Shown here one piece after another: positions 7,782-17,900 of a stretch of 32,255 nucleotides of DNA. The stretch covers positions 1 to 32,255 of the forward strand of contig JAIRKH010000069.1 in the NCBI GenBank assembly GCA_031260245.1. The letters run 5' to 3'. The DNA is from Treponema sp. Its GTDB lineage: Bacteria; Spirochaetota; Spirochaetia; Treponematales; Breznakiellaceae. The notes below the pieces were generated by a model that worked only from the letters and a program-made list of their open reading frames with translations, made no database searches and was not told where the DNA came from. Each line of letters begins with the position of its first letter. Position 1 is the first letter of the stretch. The position numbers were made by a program, and so were the translations under genes.

Positions 7782-9614
7782 ATGAAAAAAGAGCGTAAGA
7801 AAGGCATAGCGCGGCTTTTAGAACTGGCGTTTATTAAAAAAGGTCTTTCAACAAGCGCATGTGTGTTGTCGGCGATAAGCGTCGTTGCGTCCTTTTCGCC
7901 GTATATAGCGATTTACTTCATCATCAGGGAGTTGGTCGTCCACTTTACCGATTTAAGCGCGCTCGATACGGCGTATATGATAAAGCTTGCGTGGCTCGCA
8001 GCTGGCGGCGCGGGAGCGTCTCTTCTTCTTTACTGGTTCGCGCTTCTTTGTTCGCATTACGCAGCGTTCAGCGTCCTTTATAAGCTGAAGCTCGATTTCA
8101 TGCGGCATATAGCGTCGCTTCCGCTCGGCTTCCACACAGCTTCGTCCACAGGTAAACTACGTAAGATAGTAGACGAAAACATTGAGAAACTCGAAGGTTT
8201 TATCGCGCATCAGTTGCCAGACTTGGCGGGTTCCATAGCGGCTCCTCTTTCCGCGCTCGTCGTTCTTTTCGCGTTTGATTGGCGGATGGGTCTCGCAAGC
8301 TTCGTTCCAATACTGGCGTCTTATGCGATACAAGCGTCCGCGTTCGGCAATCCAGCGGCGCAAACTTTTGTCGCAAGGTACCAAGATTCTCTCGAAGATA
8401 TGAACGCCGCGGCAGTAGAATACGTGCGGGGCGTTTCTGTCGTAAAGGCGTTCAATCAGACTATTTTCTCGTTCCGTAAATTCCACGAAACAATTGTTAC
8501 CTACGGCAAATTTGTGAAGGAATATACAGGGGCTTTCAAGACGCATATGCAGATTTTCCTTACAATCGTTCACCACATCCATATCTTTCTTGTTCCAGTT
8601 ATTATATTCCTTGCGGAGCGCGCTCAAGCGGCTGGCGGCGCAATAGATTATGGGAATTTTGCGATTTCGTCGTTGTTCTATATAATATACTCGTTCTCGC
8701 TCGCAACGCCCTTCGTCAAAATCTTGTACGCGTCGGGAACCGCTCGGCAGATTGCGGATGGAATCGAACGCATGGACGTTATTCTAGACTCGCCGCCTTT
8801 GTTGGAAACGACAGTCCCAAAAACGACGAGCGAATATTCGGTATCGTTTGAAAACGTCTCCTTTTCTTACAATGCGGAAATCGAAACGCCCGCGCTTCAA
8901 GACATCAGCTTTACCGCGAAACAAGGAGAAATAACGGCGCTTGTCGGTCCCTCAGGCGGCGGCAAATCCACAATAGCGCACCTTATCCCGCGGTTTTACG
9001 ACGTCGCTTCTGGAGCGATTAAGATAGGCGGCGTCGATGTACGCGACATGGCGACCGATTATCTGGCGAGTCTCGCAAGCTTCGTGTTTCAGGACGTCTT
9101 CTTATTCAAGCAAAGCGTCGCTGATAATATAGCGGTCGGAAATAAGAATGCGACCAGAGAAGAAGTAATCGCGGCCGCCAAAGCCGCGCAATGCCATGAG
9201 TTTATCGAAAACCTCCCCAAGGGCTACGATACGGTTATCGGCGCGGATAATACGCATCTCTCAGGCGGAGAAAAACAACGCATCGTCATTGCGCGAGCTA
9301 TCCTTAAAAACGCGCCTATCATCGTTTTCGACGAAGCGACAGCTTTCTCAGACCCGGAAAACGAATATAAAATTCAACTCGCCTTTGAAAAATTAATGAG
9401 AGATAAAACGGTCGTTGTCATCGCGCATCGTCTTTCAACGGTACGCGGCGCAAATAGGATTCTCGTGATTGAAAAAGGAAGAGTCGTCGAGGAGGGGAAT
9501 CATGACATTTTGCTTGCGATGCGCGGTCGTTACAGCTATATGTGGGAACAGTCCAACTCCGCGCTTGGGTGGACGCTTACGGGACAAAGGAGGAAATCAT
9601 GTATAAATTATTAG
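7782..9614 (+). CDS. ABC exporter half-transporter (permease-ATPase fusion), first subunit
   Basis: A 610-residue type IV ABC exporter subunit (MsbA/MdlB-like family) of the cytoplasmic membrane. The N-terminal six-helix membrane domain spans about residues 15-320. The ATPase domain shows Walker A GPSGGGKST near 389, the signature LSGGEKQR near 492, Walker B IIVFDEAT near 512 with the catalytic Glu, and the H-loop AHRLST near 545. The D-loop reads AFSDPE rather than the usual SALDPE. The start is set by AGGAGG 5 bases upstream. The last 16 bases overlap the next gene, a second half-transporter, so the two probably form a heterodimer. The substrate is unknown; drug, peptide or lipid export are all possible. 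Expression is probably repressed through the palindrome in its promoter. Confidence 0.93.
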   Translation: MKKERKKGIARLLELAFIKKGLSTSACVLSAISVVASFSPYIAIYFIIRELVVHFTDLSALDTAYMIKLAWLAAGGAGASLLLYWFALLCSHYAAFSVLYKLKLDFMRHIASLPLGFHTASSTGKLRKIVDENIEKLEGFIAHQLPDLAGSIAAPLSALVVLFAFDWRMGLASFVPILASYAIQASAFGNPAAQTFVARYQDSLEDMNAAAVEYVRGVSVVKAFNQTIFSFRKFHETIVTYGKFVKEYTGAFKTHMQIFLTIVHHIHIFLVPVIIFLAERAQAAGGAIDYGNFAISSLFYIIYSFSLATPFVKILYASGTARQIADGIERMDVILDSPPLLETTVPKTTSEYSVSFENVSFSYNAEIETPALQDISFTAKQGEITALVGPSGGGKSTIAHLIPRFYDVASGAIKIGGVDVRDMATDYLASLASFVFQDVFLFKQSVADNIAVGNKNATREEVIAAAKAAQCHEFIENLPKGYDTVIGADNTHLSGGEKQRIVIARAILKNAPIIVFDEATAFSDPENEYKIQLAFEKLMRDKTVVVIAHRLSTVRGANRILVIEKGRVVEEGNHDILLAMRGRYSYMWEQSNSALGWTLTGQRRKSCINY

Positions 9615-11335
9615 GTTTGGACGAGGAAGGACGGAAGGCGTTCAACCGCGCTGTAATAGCGTGCGTTTTAACAAATCTTTCATTGTTGCTGTCGTTTGCG
9701 GCGATATTACAAATAATCACGCTATTGTTGGAACCGCTCGCCGTAGGCTCGGCGCTCGACGCGACTAAGTTATGGATATATTTCGGGCTGGCTCTCGGAG
9801 CCGCTCTCGTATATTTCCTCGCATACAGCAACGAATACGATAAGACCTATACAGCTGCGTATAACGAGTCTGAAAAGATACGGGTGGAAGTAGCCGAGCG
9901 TTTACGGAAGCTCCCGTTGAGTTTTTTTAACAATAAAGACCTGTCGGAGTTGACGACTAATATCATGGGAGACTGTACGACGATTGAGCATGTTATGAGC
10001 CACGTCGCGCCTGAATTGGTCGCGCATATTCTTACCGCGGCGCTTACCTGCTTGTTACTTGGGTTTTACGACTGGCGCATGGCGGCCGCTCTTTTCGCGG
10101 CATTGCCTGTCTCTATCGCTCTAGTCGTCCTCTCCAAGGGAATACAGCGGAAGTTCGGGGAACGTTTCGTCGCGGTGAAACTCGACGCGGCTGAACGGTC
10201 GCAAGAATACCTCGAAGGCATAAAAGTGGTAAAAGCCTTTGGACTCGCGGGCGAGAAGTTCGAGGCTCTAAAGGTATCGCTTAACAGAATGATGCGCGCG
10301 GCAATGAAATTCGAGGTTATATGCGGGATATTCCTCCTTACGGCGTCGCTTGTTCTACAGACCGGGGTAGGATTAGTGGTTTTCGTGGGCGTTACATTGC
10401 TTGCGGGCGGCGCGTTGGACGCGGTTAAACTTTTTTTCTTTACGCTTATCAGCGTGAAGATTTATTCTTCGTTGATAGTCGTTTTTACGCTCTTGCCCGA
10501 ACTGTTTTTCTTGTTTATTTCTACCCGCCGTATGCAAGCTTTGAGGCGGGAGCCGGTCGCGGCTGGGGAGGAGCGCGTCGAACTTTCAGATTACAACATT
10601 GAATTAAGAAACGTTTCGTTTGCGTATCGCGACGAGCTAGTCGTCAAGAACGTTACTCTTTCAATTCCTCAAAACGGCGTGACGGCTCTTGTGGGACCTT
10701 CTGGAAGCGGGAAGACGACGATTCTGCGCCTCATCGCGCGTTTTTGGGATGTGAAGGACGGCGAGATTTTAATCGGACGCAAAGACGTCCGCGCGGTTGC
10801 TCCTGAAACCCTTTTGCGGTATTTGAGCGTTGTGTTTCAAGACGTGGTGTTGTTTAACGATACAATAATGAACAACATCCGCATAGGGAAACAGGGCGCG
10901 TCGGACGACGAAGTGTACCGCGCCGCCAAGCTCGCTCATTGCGACGAGTTTATTCGCGCGACGCCCCATGGCTATGAGACGATAATCGGAGAGAATGGTT
11001 CCACGCTGTCCGGCGGGGAGCGTCAGCGCATTTCAATAGCCCGCGCTCTCCTGAAGGACGCGCCGATTGTTCTGCTTGATGAAGCTACGGCGAGCCTTGA
11101 TCCTGAAAACGAGGCGGAGATACAAGCCGCGATTTCGGCTCTTGTCGCGGGGCGCGCGGTCGTCGTCATCGCCCACCGCCTGCATACCGTGATGGGCGCG
11201 GATAAGATAGTCGTGATGGAAAACGGGCGCATCGTAGAGGAAGGATCAAGCGAAGCTCTGCTGGCGCGGGACGGCCTTTTTGCGCGGCTCTACCGCATAC
11301 AGCAGAAGAGTCTCGGCTGGAGGATGGGGCGGTAA
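9599..11335 (+). CDS. ABC exporter half-transporter, second subunit
   Basis: A 578-residue permease-ATPase fusion, partner of the preceding gene. The frame is open from 9542, but AGGAGG at 9588-9593 is 5 bases before the ATG at 9599, and MYKLLGLDEEGRKAF is the natural start. Six membrane helices fall in about residues 15-310. The ATPase has Walker A GPSGSGKTT near 366, signature LSGGERQR near 470, Walker B IVLLDEATASLDPE near 490 and AHRLHT near 525. Both subunits retain the catalytic Glu and signature, so neither ATP site is obviously degenerate. The 16-base overlap with the upstream gene implies coupled translation. No terminator is seen in the 67 bases before the convergent kinase gene. 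Confidence 0.93.
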   Translation: MYKLLGLDEEGRKAFNRAVIACVLTNLSLLLSFAAILQIITLLLEPLAVGSALDATKLWIYFGLALGAALVYFLAYSNEYDKTYTAAYNESEKIRVEVAERLRKLPLSFFNNKDLSELTTNIMGDCTTIEHVMSHVAPELVAHILTAALTCLLLGFYDWRMAAALFAALPVSIALVVLSKGIQRKFGERFVAVKLDAAERSQEYLEGIKVVKAFGLAGEKFEALKVSLNRMMRAAMKFEVICGIFLLTASLVLQTGVGLVVFVGVTLLAGGALDAVKLFFFTLISVKIYSSLIVVFTLLPELFFLFISTRRMQALRREPVAAGEERVELSDYNIELRNVSFAYRDELVVKNVTLSIPQNGVTALVGPSGSGKTTILRLIARFWDVKDGEILIGRKDVRAVAPETLLRYLSVVFQDVVLFNDTIMNNIRIGKQGASDDEVYRAAKLAHCDEFIRATPHGYETIIGENGSTLSGGERQRISIARALLKDAPIVLLDEATASLDPENEAEIQAAISALVAGRAVVVIAHRLHTVMGADKIVVMENGRIVEEGSSEALLARDGLFARLYRIQQKSLGWRMGR

Positions 11336-11402
11336 ATCCAGACTATATTAGAACGTCGATTTCTGATAAATCCAAGACATGGAGAACGCATGAGACGCCC
11401 CT

Positions 11403-14303
11403 CTATCCCAGATTCGTATGCAACGCCTCGTAGAGGGCGTCAACGTCTATGGGTTTGCCCAGGTGGGTATTCATGCCGGATTCTAGAGCTTTGCGGATGT
11501 CTTCTTGCATAGTGTTGGCGGTTACGGCGATAATAGAAACGCTCTTCGCGTCTGGGCGGTCCAGCTTGCGGATGGCGCGAGAAGCAGAATAGCCGTCCAT
11601 AAGCGGCATCTGCATATCCATGAGAATCAGGTCGTAATAGCCGTTCGGCGATTTCTTGAAAATATCAAGGGCTTCCTGTCCATTACACGCCTGTTCCATA
11701 ATAAGCCCTGTATCCGCCAAAATATCCATGATTATTATACGGTTTATCTCTAGATCGTCCACAACCAGACACCGCTTACCGGAAAAATCAAACTCGGTGG
11801 ACACGACGTCCGCGGCTTCCGCCGGGGAGGAAACCACATTCTTGTTTTCGCTAATGCGGGTTTGCGATGGGCAGACAATGGTAAACCAAAAGACGCTTCC
11901 CTGACCCGCCTGACTACGGAACTCTATCTGCCCGCCCATCATCTCCACGAGATTTTTGGAAATGACGAGTCCCAAACCGGTTCCGCCGTAAACGCGGGTG
12001 ACGCTCCCGTCGCCCTGCTCGAAGGGGTGGAATATTTTTGCGGCTTGCTGTTCGTTCATACCAACGCCGTGGTCAGTCACCTCGAAATAATAGACGCCGA
12101 CTCCATTCTCATAACGGTCTTCCCAGACCCGTATCTCGACGTCGCTGCCAGAATCGGAAAATTTGAGCGCGTTGGAGAGGAGATTTATCAGTACCTGATT
12201 GAGGCGCATGAAATCGGTAAAAAGCGCATCGTGATCCAGACGCTCGATAGAAAGATGTATCGTTATATTTCGCTCCCGCGCCTTGCCCTGCATCATGGAC
12301 AATACAGAGTTCAAATCCGCGGTTAGCGAGAATTCTTCCGACTCAAGAGAGAATTTGCCGGCTTCAATTTTACTAAAGTCCAGAATGTCGTTAATTATCC
12401 CAAGCAGTCGCCGTGAGGAATTATCAACTTCTTGAAGGCAATCGCGTACCTTCTTTATGCCCGTGGCGCCCATAGCGATTTGGTTCATACCGGTAATAGC
12501 GTTAAGCGGGGTGCGTATCTCATGGCTTATGCGGGAGAGGAAGTCGCTTTTCGCCTGATTTGCGGCTTCCGCGTCGCGTCTCGCTTTGGTCAGGACCGTA
12601 ACGTCGCTCATAACCATCATAACGCAGACCTCCGCATCCTTTTCTCCGTCCGCCGCGCAGTTGGTATTCACGAGCTTGAGGAAATAATTATAAATCGCGT
12701 CCGTTGATTCCATGGAGAACGTTATGTCCGCGACATAGGATAGAGCGCCTCTCGAAACCTGCGGCGCAAAAAGACGAACCGCTTCCATCGGCGGCTCGTC
12801 TTCCTTACCCGAAGAAAGAATCCGCGCCAAGAGCGTCTCGTCTTGCGGGCTCAAGTGATGACGCTCTAAGAAATCACGCATGGCGCGGTTGTAGTAACGG
12901 AGTTCGTAATTTTCGCCAAAAAGAGCAAGCGCATCTGGTATCAGTTCGAGACGGGAACAGATGAGGTCCAGAGCGGCGTTCATACCGGTTACGATACGGA
13001 GGTAATCGCCTTGGAGCCCCGCGGTTTCCGCACGTTGGCGAAACAGTCCCCTCTTGATAGAACGGGTGATAAGCTCTACATTATCGATGACCGCGCTGAC
13101 CGCTTCGGACATGGAGAGGAACGCTTCGGTCAACGAACTGATTTCGTCTCGACGGCTTAAAATATTGCGCGGGAGTCGACTCAAGAGATAGTCGTGGTTA
13201 AATTGTCTGAAATTCATATCGCTGAAATTGTTAAAGGCGTCCCCCATTAACGTAAGCGGTTTGACGACCGAGCGCGTAAACAAGAAAACCGCAATGGACG
13301 CGGACAGAACGACTACAATGAAGACGGTTACGGCGAACCCCATCATACGGTAGAGCGGCTCGGTAACGATATTGCGAGGGACGCCTATCATAAGAGTCCA
13401 CGGGGTAATAGACTCGCCTACCGTAAAAGGAACACTGATAAACTGCATATCTCTTCCAAACAGAGGAACGTAACGGATAAAGCTGAACCGCTCGCCTTTC
13501 CGTATGGCTTGGACAAGTATTGACAAATGAGGCCCGGCTATGTCTTGTTCGGTTTCCGTCATGAATTTACCGATGCGTCTGTCGTCGAAATGCCCTGCTA
13601 TCAAACCGTTGTTGTTGTATACCATAGCCACCGCGCCTTCGTAAGGCTTTATGAGCTCAAGCTGCCGTTGGATGATGTCGATCTCGATGTCTCTCGTTAT
13701 GATTCCCACCAAACGTCCTTCGTTTTTGATAGGAGCGGTAACCGTGGCCATGAGCATATCCACTCCGTCGATAGGGTAAAGAAAGGGACCTGTCAAAGCC
13801 TCGCCGCCCGTCTGTTTCGGAATAAGGTAATACTCCCCCTCGCCGGGTACGTCGTAACCCACAAGGTCTTCCACTTGCGTCCCCGCCCGCGTCTTTGACC
13901 AATAGGGAACAAATCTACCGTCCGCATTGGAACCGGGCGTATCGGCGGATTGGGCATCGAGTCCATCAAGGGCGTTCGGCTCCCAGACCGTACATGCGCC
14001 TATGACTTCAGGATTGTCTTCAACCATAGCCTTAACCATAAGGTTGACCCACGCCCGCCGTTTAAGAGGGTCTATTTGTTCATAACGTTCCATGACTTGA
14101 GCGAGGGACCGCGCTCCAATAAGGTGGCTTTCAAACCATGTCTTGATGAATAGCGCGTTCTCAGAGGTTAGATTACTAATTTCGTTATTGATATGCCTGT
14201 TTATCTGTCTATACGCCAAATTCAGAATCATTCCCGACAGCGTGACGAGTCCCGCAAGATTCAATATCATAACAAACAGAAAAAGTCTTCGGCTTATTTT
14301 CAC
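11403..14303 (-). CDS. Hybrid sensor histidine kinase with Cache, HAMP and receiver domains
   Basis: A 966-residue membrane sensor. The frame is open from a TTG at 14387, but that stretch holds the promoter -10; the GTG at 14303 has GGAGA about 8 bases upstream and gives the natural start MKISRRLFLF. Order: membrane helix about 7-30; a long periplasmic double-Cache-like domain about 40-310; second helix about 318-342; HAMP about 345-400; a PAS-like region about 440-570; HisKA with SHEIRTPLN, His near 594; HATPase with N box LLSNALKF near 710, DHGVGMN and GGTGLGLVI; and a C-terminal receiver from about 846 with phospho-acceptor Asp in LILMDMQMP near 895 and Lys in GKPID. No Hpt or output domain is present, so phosphate probably passes to an unlinked Hpt or regulator. 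The signal is unknown; Cache domains commonly bind small organic molecules. Confidence 0.93.
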   Translation of the reverse strand: MKISRRLFLFVMILNLAGLVTLSGMILNLAYRQINRHINNEISNLTSENALFIKTWFESHLIGARSLAQVMERYEQIDPLKRRAWVNLMVKAMVEDNPEVIGACTVWEPNALDGLDAQSADTPGSNADGRFVPYWSKTRAGTQVEDLVGYDVPGEGEYYLIPKQTGGEALTGPFLYPIDGVDMLMATVTAPIKNEGRLVGIITRDIEIDIIQRQLELIKPYEGAVAMVYNNNGLIAGHFDDRRIGKFMTETEQDIAGPHLSILVQAIRKGERFSFIRYVPLFGRDMQFISVPFTVGESITPWTLMIGVPRNIVTEPLYRMMGFAVTVFIVVVLSASIAVFLFTRSVVKPLTLMGDAFNNFSDMNFRQFNHDYLLSRLPRNILSRRDEISSLTEAFLSMSEAVSAVIDNVELITRSIKRGLFRQRAETAGLQGDYLRIVTGMNAALDLICSRLELIPDALALFGENYELRYYNRAMRDFLERHHLSPQDETLLARILSSGKEDEPPMEAVRLFAPQVSRGALSYVADITFSMESTDAIYNYFLKLVNTNCAADGEKDAEVCVMMVMSDVTVLTKARRDAEAANQAKSDFLSRISHEIRTPLNAITGMNQIAMGATGIKKVRDCLQEVDNSSRRLLGIINDILDFSKIEAGKFSLESEEFSLTADLNSVLSMMQGKARERNITIHLSIERLDHDALFTDFMRLNQVLINLLSNALKFSDSGSDVEIRVWEDRYENGVGVYYFEVTDHGVGMNEQQAAKIFHPFEQGDGSVTRVYGGTGLGLVISKNLVEMMGGQIEFRSQAGQGSVFWFTIVCPSQTRISENKNVVSSPAEAADVVSTEFDFSGKRCLVVDDLEINRIIIMDILADTGLIMEQACNGQEALDIFKKSPNGYYDLILMDMQMPLMDGYSASRAIRKLDRPDAKSVSIIAVTANTMQEDIRKALESGMNTHLGKPIDVDALYEALHTNLG

Positions 14304-14378
14304 AAATAATTCTCCTTCTTTTTTTCGGATATGAAGTTTTCGACGAAATGTTTCTACATATAGTATAAGTTCAAGAAG

Positions 14379-14406
14379 CATATACAAAATAATTTCGTCT
14401 TGTCAA
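14379..14406 (-). promoter_or_regulatory. Promoter of the hybrid histidine kinase gene
   Basis: Minus strand TTGACA (14406-14401), 16 bases, TATATG (14384-14379). This predicts a leader of about 70 bases ending at the GTG start at 14303 and argues against translation from the TTG at 14387, which lies between the two promoter boxes. Confidence 0.65.
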
Positions 14407-14645
14407 TGGCAGACAGATACCCGTTTACGCGCGATATACGCGTGAATAAACGGCGCGTTTTTGCGCCGCGTATAGGTTATATATGTACAAGAATTGAATG
14501 GGGGGGGGGGGACCCTCAAACATATTGTGTGAAGAAGCGTTAAGATTTCTTTACCTATTGAGGCTATAATTAGAGCGCGTTCGGCCAGTGAGAATGAAAG
14601 AACGCAAAAGGGAATCTTTTCGTTAATTCGCTTCATTATAAACAT
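14403..14645 (-). CDS. Doubtful small ORF containing a poly-C/G tract
   Basis: An 80-codon frame starting MFIMKRINEKIPF. It has AGGAG just upstream, but 2 bases from the first ATG (14645) and 11 from the next (14636), neither ideal. A promoter-like pair, TTGACT (14684-14679), 18 bases, TATTAT (14660-14655), precedes it. The second half is read through twelve consecutive C bases, giving PPPP, and then a compositionally odd, Thr/Arg-rich tail; changing the tract length by one base alters the C-terminus completely. I recognise no family. It may be a real short peptide, a decayed gene or chance. Confidence 0.25.
   Translation of the reverse strand: MFIMKRINEKIPFCVLSFSLAERALIIASIGKEILTLLHTICLRVPPPPFNSCTYITYTRRKNAPFIHAYIARKRVSVCH
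14500..14511. repeat. Poly-G tract of 12 bases
   Basis: Twelve consecutive G on the plus strand, the only long G/C homopolymer in the window. It lies about 195 bases upstream of the histidine kinase start and inside the doubtful small ORF. Such tracts vary in length in Treponema pallidum and alter expression of nearby genes. Confidence 0.9.
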
Positions 14646-14713
14646 AACTCCTAAATAATAGCATAAGTATAGAAAAATAGTCAACCGCACTTGAATAAAA
14701 ATCTCCGCTGTAG

Positions 14714-14907
14714 AACGCTAAACTTGACCCGCAATTTTCTCTTTATCGGACCACAGGTCTGGCTTATCGGAACGCCTAGTTCGCCCTGCATAGACGATAT
14801 TCGGCGCGGCTAAACACTCTGCGAGTCCGCCTTAGCAACCATCCTCTTGGTTGCTAACTTCAGCCGCATATACAACGCCTGCTCTATCAGCGGACGCGAG
14901 AAGCGTT
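14714..14907. other. Unexplained block with nested inverted repeats
   Basis: Three nested complementary pairs: AACGCT (14714-14719) with AGCGTT (14902-14907); GTCCGC (about 14825-14830) with GCGGAC (about 14890-14895); and the perfect hairpin TTAGCAACC (14832-14840), 8-base loop, GGTTGCTAA (14849-14857). The block is richer in GC than the flanks. A minus-strand frame through it is open apart from one stop near 14830 and ends at a stop near 14722, which could be a gene remnant. No gene model is supportable. Candidates are a small RNA, a dispersed repeat or a decayed gene. Confidence 0.35.
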
Positions 14908-14950
14908 ACCTCTTTTTATTTTTTACCGTAAATGATATATTATAAAAAGT

Positions 14951-17900
14951 ATGCCTGTCGTTGAAAACGTCAGAAACGCCCAATACGCCCAAATACTCGT
15001 ATTCGCTTTTCTCTGCGCCATAATTTTTTTTCTCATAAAGCCGTTAAACATCCAATTGAAGATTCGGCTTTCGTCTCTACAAGAAGCGCTTATTGACGAG
15101 GCGGAAACCTTTTTGCGCCGCGATATTTCTTACGATTCCATCGGCGCGTCTCTTTTCAGTATCATAGACATAAAAAACCTAACCATACGCGGCGACAGCT
15201 CAAGCCCTTTGCTCTCCATTTCCCGCTTGAAAATCCACTGGTCAATCGGCGCGTTCCTGAAGTTCTTGTTTGAAAAAAATTTCGACGCGATGTACAGGGC
15301 TGTCGGAGACGTTATTATCGATAACCCGTCCGTCAATCTGGATGTTGACCGCGACAAGGACATACTTGATATCCTTGCGTCTTTACAGGACGGCAAAGCC
15401 CTGGACCTCGCCGAAAGCGTCCCTCTCAAAATAAGAATAAGAAATGGGACCGCGTTTATCACCGCGGAAAACGGTGGATGGAAGAGCCTAATTCTTACCG
15501 ATATAGGACTGGAGGCGAGCGTGATTAATCATAAAATAGCGTTTAAGACAAAGGCGGATGCCGGCGTTGCCTTAAACGACGCGTCCTGTTCAATCTCCAC
15601 CGTAATATACGGAACTTCGAGCATGGATTTCAAGAACGTAAACGCAAAAATATCGCTCTTATCCTTCTCGAGCGATTTTTTCACCTTAAAAACCGCGCCT
15701 TCAACCATAACCGCGCTGTCCTTTAACATGAACGTCTCGAATGAAAATATAACCGCCTTCACCGCGAGTAATCCTCTACCCTTTGACCTTTCCCTAGAGT
15801 ACCAGCCTCAATCTAAAGGGCTGTCCCTAACGTTCTCCGCGGAAGATTTCACGCCAGCCGACTTCATAACTTTTTCTGGAGATATGCAAAAATTTCAACA
15901 ATACATGGGCGTCAGTCTGTCTGGTTCCGCGAACCTCGACGTAAAACCAGACAGAGTCCAATACGCGGCGTCGTTAACCGGCGGTCTCCCTAGCGATTTC
16001 CTTATCGGCAAGGCTGATTTTGTCGTCAATGGATGGGGCGACGAAAAATCAGCAACTTTGAACGAAATAACCTTGAAGACGCCTAAAGGCGTCTTTGGTT
16101 TCTACGGCTCCGTAGTTTTCTCGCCATTCGCTCTAAACGGCAAGGTCTCCGTTTCTAATTTCACCATTGATAGATATAAAAAAGCAAACGCAAGCCTCAT
16201 CGCAACGGCGAATACAAAAAACGCCTCTCTACGCGGCGAATCCGTATTTCTTGATAAAATCATTCTGCAAAACCCCGAAATCCAGGTCTTCTTCGGGAAT
16301 AGAGGCGTGGATTGGTCCCTGTCTGTCGAGGACGTTTTTTTTGAAGGAGAAGAAGTTGTGATTGACGAAAGCGGCTCTTCGCAAGAAGCGTTTTCTCAAA
16401 AAAGAATTGAGGCGGACGGCGCGTTTGATTATAATCCACGGCAAATGGACGCTCGTCTTGTTTTGAACGACGTCGCTTTGTCAAAACTCTTTGGCGTGGC
16501 TCAATCGGTCGCTTCTACGCCGGAACTACCGCTTATGGCGGAGAATATCCTCAGCAACGCCGTCGTCCGCACGGAGGCGTTTTTCTCCACAGATTTTAGG
16601 CATTTCCTCTACAGCGTCCCGAATTTTGACCTTACTTACCACAATGTTGAAAAAGACGAGCGCATCATTCTGAAGGGATCGCTTTCAGGAACAGACAAGT
16701 GGTTTGACTTGAATGAAGGGCGCATAGCTTGGAAGGGCGGCAATATAGACGGGAATCTTTTTGCGAATTTTTCCGGACAGAACGATATAAGCTTCGGCTC
16801 GTCATTCTCGTATTTGCAGAATAATTATACTATTCAAGGTTCCATTCTGGACAGGAACTCCATCAGTATACAGGGGTCTTACGGCATCAACGCCTTTCTG
16901 ATGATAGAAAATGGGCTTTCTGGTTACATTGAAGCGGTCAATGTGCCGTTCTTCTTTCAGGGGAGAAACGCCGCCTTGAACGTCAAGGCTTCCATGCAGT
17001 ACGAAACAAAAGATTCTTGGTTCGCAGACGTCGATAATTTCGAGATAATCAACTTGTGGACTCCGATTTCTCCTTCAAACACCGTCAGATTCTCGGCGCG
17101 CGCGGACCAGAACGGGGTCCTATTTACCTCTATTTTTTGGAACGACGGGGTGAACGCCTTAAACGGGAATTTCTCCTTAAATTATGCGGATAGTTTTTCT
17201 AAAATAGACGGCGCTCTCTCCTTGTCAGACGAGTCGAGAAAAGAAACTTATCAGTTGGACTTCTCCTGCGCGGACGCGCTTTCGGAAAACCGTTCTTTGG
17301 ACGCGCATCTTCAAGGCATGGGCATGAGACTGGAGCGTTTTACCTCAAACGCCTATGGCGCGGTTGTTTCAGGACAGATGGACATTGATTGGAAAGATAT
17401 CGAAAATTTTTCCATGCGCACGGAACTGTCGTCTGTGAGCGCGATAGTCAACGACGTGGGGGTTCGTTTGAAATGTTCGATGGATATTAATAACGACTCC
17501 GCGGAAATCCGCGGGGTGGAGGCGCATTATGGGTCCCTCAACGTGAGCATTCCCCTTGTACAGGCGAGCCTTGACGGGAAACACGCGGAGACGGCCGCGG
17601 TTGTCGACGGGACGTCCTTGGGCAGAGTGGTGGAACTCGCGTTTACGCTCACCGTGGATTTTGATGCGGCGGTCGACTCGTGGCTCGACGCGGCGCGCAT
17701 AGCCGACTCCTTAAAGGGAAGCCTTACCATAGACAAAGCCCGCTTCGACGCGCTGAGAACGACGGCGCCCTTTGGTTTCGAATTCTCTCGCACGGATGAG
17801 ACTCTACGCGTTACCGGCGGTCCAAACGATATGTTGCGTCTCAATATTACCGATTCAGGCGGCTTTTATGCAGGGCTTTCCGCGCCTTTCCCCATACGCG

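Noticed and set aside
9542-9598. Earlier start for the second exporter subunit at 9542
   Set aside because: AGGAGG is placed correctly only for the ATG at 9599.
14304-14387. Start of the histidine kinase at TTG 14387
   Set aside because: It lies between the -35 and -10 boxes of the predicted promoter and has no ribosome site; GTG 14303 has one.
14714-14907. 6S RNA
   Set aside because: The nested repeats do not form one continuous rod with a central bubble; only short separate pairings are seen.
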